Both the position numbers and the translations under genes were made by a program. Shown here piece after piece: positions 59,534-62,792 of a DNA stretch of 62,792 bases. The notes below the pieces were generated by a model that saw nothing but the letters and a program-made list of their open reading frames with translations, ran no database searches and was not told the origin of the DNA. How positions within the stretch are numbered: the first letter of the stretch is position 1; every line of letters starts with the position of its first letter. Where the stretch lies: the NCBI GenBank assembly GCA_934699585.1, contig CAKUWY010000019.1, forward strand, positions 1 to 62,792. The letters run 5' to 3'. This stretch comes from an uncultured Fibrobacter sp. Its GTDB lineage: Bacteria > Fibrobacterota > Fibrobacteria > Fibrobacterales > Fibrobacteraceae.

Positions 59534-59561
59534 ATGTCATCCCCGCGAAGGCGGGGATCTC
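59534..59561. repeat. ATGTCATCCCCGCGAAGGCGGGGAT dispersed repeat, short form
   Basis: ATCCCCGC-GAAG-GCGGGGAT is a perfect 8-bp hairpin directly after the nifJ stop, the core of the TGTCATCCCCGCG family. It has no T-run; the terminator follows separately. Confidence 0.65.
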
Positions 59562-59574
59562 CCCTTTACAAGAA

Positions 59575-59606
59575 ACGCCCCGTCACGATGAGTGGCGGGG
59601 TGTTTT
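59575..59606 (+). terminator. Rho-independent terminator of nifJ
   Basis: A 12-bp stem (ACGCCCCGTCAC with GTGGCGGGGTGT, allowing G-U pairs) around loop GATGA is followed by TTTTG. Confidence 0.8.
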
Positions 59607-59831
59607 GTATTCGCGACTGTTTCACGGAGAATATCTGAAAAAATGTTCCCATTGGGCGTTCCCCGGCCAGGTCCCTGAGCCTGCCGAAGGGCCGGGGCGG
59701 GTGCTGCTCGCCGAGCACGCTCGGCTCATCGAGCCGCTTGCGCGTCTCGCCACAAAGGTGCGACGCCCCCTAACGCAGAAGCGGGTGTGGAGTGTGTTGT
59801 GTGGGGTGTGGGATGATTGTTTATCGGCGGG
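59607..59831. other. Non-coding gap with further dispersed repeat words
   Basis: It contains GGTCCCTGAGCCTGCCGAAGG, a hairpin GTGCTCGGC-type region (GCTCGCCGAGC, GGCTCATCGAGCC), and GTGTGGAGTGTGTTGTGTGGGG, like the GTGTGRGG arrays. No gene is seen. Confidence 0.5.
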
Positions 59832-59888
59832 TTAGTCAGAGTCCTTGACGCAACGGACAGAAAAATCAATCGGATACAGTCGCATCCA
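59832..59888 (-). pseudogene. Remnant of a FISUMP C-terminus
   Basis: In one minus-strand frame the DNA encodes YPIDFSVRCVKDSD then stop, the terminal motif of FISUMP domains. Two stop codons lie just upstream in the same frame, and nothing else of the domain remains. The 3' end of the small ORF at 59866-59955 overlaps it in another phase. Confidence 0.65.
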
Positions 59889-59955
59889 TCATCAAACGAG
59901 GGCCTAGCTGTTCAATATGGTAGATATTATTTATTCGTTCTTTTTTCTTGCTCAT
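59866..59955 (-). CDS. Small ORF, IEQLGxRLMMD peptide family (copy 1)
   Basis: A 29-residue frame (starting MSKKKERINNIYHIEQLG and continuing PRLMMDATVSD) lies 32 bp downstream of the FISUMP lipoprotein gene. GAGGA lies about 9 bases before the ATG. Its middle, Y-x-IEQLG-x-RLMMD, is shared with the small ORF at 61216-61341, which follows the other FISUMP gene. The end diverges where it runs into the FISUMP remnant. No family is known to me. Conservation between two copies at equivalent positions is the main argument that it is real. Confidence 0.5.
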   Translation of the reverse strand: MSKKKERINNIYHIEQLGPRLMMDATVSD

Positions 59956-59987
59956 ATAGGTTGTCCTCGCTTTTCAGTGTTTATTTT

Positions 59988-61148
59988 CTACTCTTTGTAT
60001 ATGTAGTCTTTTGTGCATCTAACGGAAAAATTTTGATACTTGCGTGAACTAGGATTATAGGTATAACTGTTAAATGACCTGTTATAATCAAAGTCATGGA
60101 AAGCCACCACAGGGTGCAAAGAGTCTTTTTCCACCTCATATCCATCCAGTACTGCCGGAAGATGGTAAGCTGCCATATGACCGAAACCATCATAATGTTT
60201 ACCATATGCGCCCGAGGAACCAGAAAACAAAACAGACGTTCCCGTATAATTATCCTCTCCATGTACTTTAGAAATTACAGACCAGGTTTTGCCTTCACCA
60301 ACAATAGCGACCCATTCTTCTTTGTTCGTTATGTGCCAGCCTTCTGGACAAATCCCCCTATGTTGTCTTGTATAGTCACGTCCGTTCAACGTAAATGGAC
60401 ATTCAGCCGTATTAAGAACATGGTAGTTACAAGCATCAGGAAAGCCCATAGTTTCGGCCCAAGAATAGAGGCCGCCAAAATAGTTTTTACAATACCACTC
60501 ATCGTCGTCGTAGCAATACTTAACTGTATCATCATCGGCAACAATATCGGTAGACTTAACCCATTTACCAAAGTTTAGATTCTGTGCGAAAACCTCAATT
60601 TCCTGTTCGCCACCGGGTAAAGTTCCCTTTTTAGTCTTGTAGACCTGATGGTCTCTTGGATCCTCGAATTCCCCATAGCTCAGTTCGCTATTGAATACGC
60701 TGTCCATGACGGGATACTTGCTGGAGGAACTTGATGTAATTTTACTTGAGCTTGAGTAGGGGACAAGAAAACCATCTTTACAAATAAAGCTCGTTCCATC
60801 GGCCATTGAAAGGATTGACCCTTCCCTTTCACAATCGACCACCGGGAAACTACTAGACGAACTAACCACAACACTTGACGAACTTTCGCTTTTTGAAGTG
60901 GTCTTTCGAGATGAACTAGAGTGTTCTATTGTATTTCCTGCATCTTGTTCATCGGACGAGGAAATTTCATCTTCCGTTTTAGATTCTGACGATTTGTCTT
61001 TATTAACGGTCGATGAAGAAGACTCCGCCGTCGCATTCTCATCCGGTCCGTTGCTAGAGGCTGACGACGAGTCATCACAAGCGGAAAGGGCGAAGAATGC
61101 CGCGAGCACCGCCACCCACAAGAAACCAAGACCCTTGACACACTTCAT
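59988..61148 (-). CDS. FISUMP-domain lipoprotein
   Basis: From the ATG at 61148 the 386-residue product has a lipoprotein signal (LGFLWVAVLAAFFALSAC), then CDDSSSASSNGPDENATAESSSS, a long Ser-rich linker (to about 110) and a short module with CEREGSILSMADGTSFICKDGF. The FISUMP domain is at about 180-380 (YGEFEDPRDHQVYKT, VFAQNLNFGKWV, KYCYDDDEWYCKNYFGGLYSWAETMGFPDACN, GICPEGWHITNKEEWVAIVG, FSVRCTKD). It is a surface lipoprotein, closely related in its N-terminus to the next gene. The upstream in-frame extension to 61226 has no ribosome site advantage and was not used. Confidence 0.88.
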   Translation of the reverse strand: MKCVKGLGFLWVAVLAAFFALSACDDSSSASSNGPDENATAESSSSTVNKDKSSESKTEDEISSSDEQDAGNTIEHSSSSRKTTSKSESSSSVVVSSSSSFPVVDCEREGSILSMADGTSFICKDGFLVPYSSSSKITSSSSSKYPVMDSVFNSELSYGEFEDPRDHQVYKTKKGTLPGGEQEIEVFAQNLNFGKWVKSTDIVADDDTVKYCYDDDEWYCKNYFGGLYSWAETMGFPDACNYHVLNTAECPFTLNGRDYTRQHRGICPEGWHITNKEEWVAIVGEGKTWSVISKVHGEDNYTGTSVLFSGSSGAYGKHYDGFGHMAAYHLPAVLDGYEVEKDSLHPVVAFHDFDYNRSFNSYTYNPSSRKYQNFSVRCTKDYIYKE

Positions 61149-61215
61149 ACCATTATCTCCTGTAAAAATTTTCACCACCCACAAACCAAGCAATATGAAA
61201 TATGGAATGTGGAAT

Positions 61216-61341
61216 TTATACCGCAAAATCCATCATTAGACGGTTGCCAAGTTGCTCAATTCGGTAAAGATTCTCATCCTTTTCAGCTTTATTTTTCATA
61301 AAATCCCTTTTCGAAATCTTCTTATTTCTGTTGAACATCAT
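61216..61341 (-). CDS. Small ORF, IEQLGxRLMMD peptide family (copy 2)
   Basis: A 41-residue frame starts at tandem ATG codons (61341 and 61338) behind GGTAGGGG. A later in-frame ATG at 61299 behind AAGGGA would give 27 residues. The second half reads ENLYRIEQLGNRLMMDFAV and is shared with the ORF at 59866-59955. It begins 18 bp after the stop of the FISUMP gene at 61360-62646 and is transcribed the same way. Basic N-terminus, amphipathic C-terminus; function unknown. Confidence 0.5.
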   Translation of the reverse strand: MMFNRNKKISKRDFMKNKAEKDENLYRIEQLGNRLMMDFAV

Positions 61342-61359
61342 GAGCCCCTACCTTTTTAC

Positions 61360-62646
61360 TTATTCCTTATCCATTACACAGCGGATAGGAAAGGCCGTTT
61401 TTTTGGCAGTTTTCCCCCCCATCCATACCGCATTCGGATTTCTTTTAGTCGCCAAGACACCTCCCTCAAGTGCAATCACCGCTCCAATGGAATCAACCCC
61501 CTGCCCGGCATAAACACTATACCAGAACGCCGTTTGTTCACCACGGTACACGAAGGAATCGTTTTGAACATATCCGGTAGCCATCAGGGATATTCCCGTT
61601 CTGTTTGTAGAACCCTTTTCATACCACCATGTTGACTTGGACATTGCATTCAATATGCTCGTTTGTTTGACGGCAGCATTCCATTCATCGTATGTGAGAA
61701 TATGCCACCCGTCAGGGCAAATTCCCTGTTTGTGAATAATGCTTTTCCAGCCCCTATAATTAACATCCGGATCCGGGTCGTACCAAACAGTATCAGGGCA
61801 CGCAGGACTGGTCCCTACGGGTATGGTATCGCAGGCTCTTGGAAAACCGAATGTTTCGCTCCATGTGTAAAGTCCACCAAAATAATGGTCGCAATACCAT
61901 TCGTCATCATCGTAACAATGCTTCTGCACAACAGCATCAGCTTTCTCCCTCAATTTCACAAATGTGCCATAGTTCAGGTTCTGGGCGAACATCGTCCGAG
62001 TATCGCCATACCCGTCAACAAAAGTTATCGTCTTATATACATTCCCGTCGCGTTTATCCTTGAATTCGCCGTATTCCACATCGGGGTTGAGCGCGCTGTC
62101 GAGATTCGGCCTGGGGATCTCATTTTCAGAAGTATCAATTAGACTCACAAGGCTATCCCTTATCCATTCTCCACTCTCACAATGGTAATAGAACATCACC
62201 GCATTGCTAACAAGATTTGTTCTCGTATCGCCATCTTGACAATCGCCATCTAGGATGCTCGCTGAAGAATTCGAATTCCCCTTGACAGACGACGAACTAT
62301 TTGTAGTATTTCCTTTTTTTGATGACGAACTATTTGATTTGGCATCGCTTGAAGAATCTTTACTCTGATTATCAGAGGATTCAATCTTTTTAGCAGAACT
62401 ACTTGATTCGTCATCACAATCTTTACAAATAGAGGATGAAGAATCAACAGTGGCATTTTCATCAGGTCCGTTGCTCGATGCCGACGACGAATCGTCACAG
62501 GCGGTCAGGGCGAAGAATGTCGCCAACAAGAAGATGGTTAGAGATTGCCACCACCACGCTGTCTCCCACGCTGCGCTCGGAGCAGGTGTGGCTGTGGCAG
62601 GCTCTACCTTGCGGCTCCTCGCAATGACATTTTTCACATTTTTCAT
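61360..62646 (-). CDS. FISUMP-domain lipoprotein with repeat-extended signal peptide
   Basis: From the ATG at 62646 the 428-residue product has MKNVKN, then about 30 residues encoded by a dispersed repeat (VIARSRKVEPATATPAPS...WWWQSLT), then the hydrophobic core IFLLATFFALTAC and CDDSSSASSNGPDENATVDSSSS, nearly the same as its neighbour. A Ser/Lys/Asn-rich linker (to about 140) follows, then the module DGDCQDGDTRTNL...CESGEWIRDS, and the FISUMP domain at about 195-425 (YGEFKDKRDGNVYKTITF, MFAQNLNYGTFV, GICPDGWHILTYDEW, FPIRCVMDKE). The odd n-region may slow or alter export; otherwise it is a normal surface lipoprotein. Confidence 0.85.
   Translation of the reverse strand: MKNVKNVIARSRKVEPATATPAPSAAWETAWWWQSLTIFLLATFFALTACDDSSSASSNGPDENATVDSSSSICKDCDDESSSSAKKIESSDNQSKDSSSDAKSNSSSSKKGNTTNSSSSVKGNSNSSASILDGDCQDGDTRTNLVSNAVMFYYHCESGEWIRDSLVSLIDTSENEIPRPNLDSALNPDVEYGEFKDKRDGNVYKTITFVDGYGDTRTMFAQNLNYGTFVKLREKADAVVQKHCYDDDEWYCDHYFGGLYTWSETFGFPRACDTIPVGTSPACPDTVWYDPDPDVNYRGWKSIIHKQGICPDGWHILTYDEWNAAVKQTSILNAMSKSTWWYEKGSTNRTGISLMATGYVQNDSFVYRGEQTAFWYSVYAGQGVDSIGAVIALEGGVLATKRNPNAVWMGGKTAKKTAFPIRCVMDKE
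62535..62628. repeat. GTCATTGCGAGGA...GGCAATCTCTAACCA repeat, 94-bp form inside a gene
   Basis: Read on the minus strand it begins GTCATTGCGAGGA and ends GGCAATCTCTAACCA, the same ends as the 42-bp intergenic copy at 55459-55500. It encodes about 31 residues in the n-region of the lipoprotein signal peptide. Confidence 0.75.
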
Positions 62647-62678
62647 AAAACATCCCCGTCTTGTGTTTAACATATAAA

Positions 62679-62792
62679 ATATAGGTAACGGCACCGCCGT
62701 TTACCCCCCCCGTTGTAAACTTTTGAAAACAAACCGCCCAACCCCCGCCCCGCCGTGACCCAACTCACTCCCTTGCGGCATACCCCCCCCAC
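62679..62792. other. C-rich tracts at the window edge
   Basis: Upstream of the last gene are ATATAAAATATAGG and then several C-tracts (TACCCCCCCCG, CCAACCCCCGCCCCGCC, CATACCCCCCCC). No gene is visible before the window ends. The first bases probably include the promoter of the FISUMP gene. Confidence 0.4.

Overview
The window looks like a chromosomal segment of a Fibrobacter species (Fibrobacterota). The strongest sign is four genes carrying the FISUMP domain (Fibrobacter succinogenes major paralogous domain: DxRDGxxYxxVxIGxQxWMAxNLNY at the start, GWHLPTDEEW in the middle, SVRCVKD at the end). Lipoproteins with a lipobox followed by CDDSSS-type serine runs and an Aas-like three-domain fusion fit the same group. 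All names below come from reading motifs, gene order and lengths. No database search was run.

Layout. 1-5500: two tRNA genes, a phoH-pgpH pair, a small lipoprotein and an aminopeptidase P. 5680-25950: ordinary housekeeping genes, namely a giant MFS/acyltransferase/acyl-ACP synthetase, thyA, folA, a COG0523 metallochaperone, an Rrf2 regulator, purC, murB, xseA, an OmpA-family protein, a Phd antitoxin overlapping a DUF2156 gene, and tgt. 26070-34610: an AT-richer accessory island of six zinc-ribbon or secreted membrane proteins (TM2, YARHG, PH-like and FISUMP modules), with one intact and one 5'-truncated AAA_14/DUF4143 ATPase. A promoter block of about 70 bp occurs twice in it. 34620-38750: dnaJ and dnaK, the latter behind a near-perfect sigma-54 type -24/-12 element, with many hairpin repeats around them. 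39200-42611: a toxin-antitoxin patch (orphan HicB, HigBA, a frameshifted DUF2442 gene with a RelB remnant, an intact RelBE pair) with one FISUMP lipoprotein inside. 42620-49550: thiF-thiS, grpE, an AT-rich region with four similar hairpins, a lipoprotein, an M3 peptidase, tRNA-Ser with an omega-like RNA polymerase subunit, and class II aldolase. 49549-55325: a hybrid histidine kinase overlapping an HD-GYP response regulator, then a ThiE/TenI-like protein. 55960-62792: pyruvate:ferredoxin oxidoreductase and two FISUMP lipoproteins, each followed by a very small ORF of a shared family.

Intergenic DNA is unusually rich in short repeats: variable hairpins joined by TTTGAGG, degenerate tandem phrases (GTGTGRGG, CTCATAA, CTAGGGGTTAGGATCTA), and dispersed elements of the TGTCATCCCCGCG, GGATCCTTCG...GGATGAC and GTCATTGCGAGGA...GCAATCTCTAACCA types. 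In three places such repeats lie inside coding sequence: GrpE, the C-terminus of the DUF2156 protein, and the signal peptide of a FISUMP lipoprotein.

The best candidates for something undescribed are the zinc-ribbon membrane-protein island, the GGCATATAAA hairpin array upstream of grpE, the small IEQLGxRLMMD peptides after FISUMP genes, and the colonisation of coding regions by repeats.
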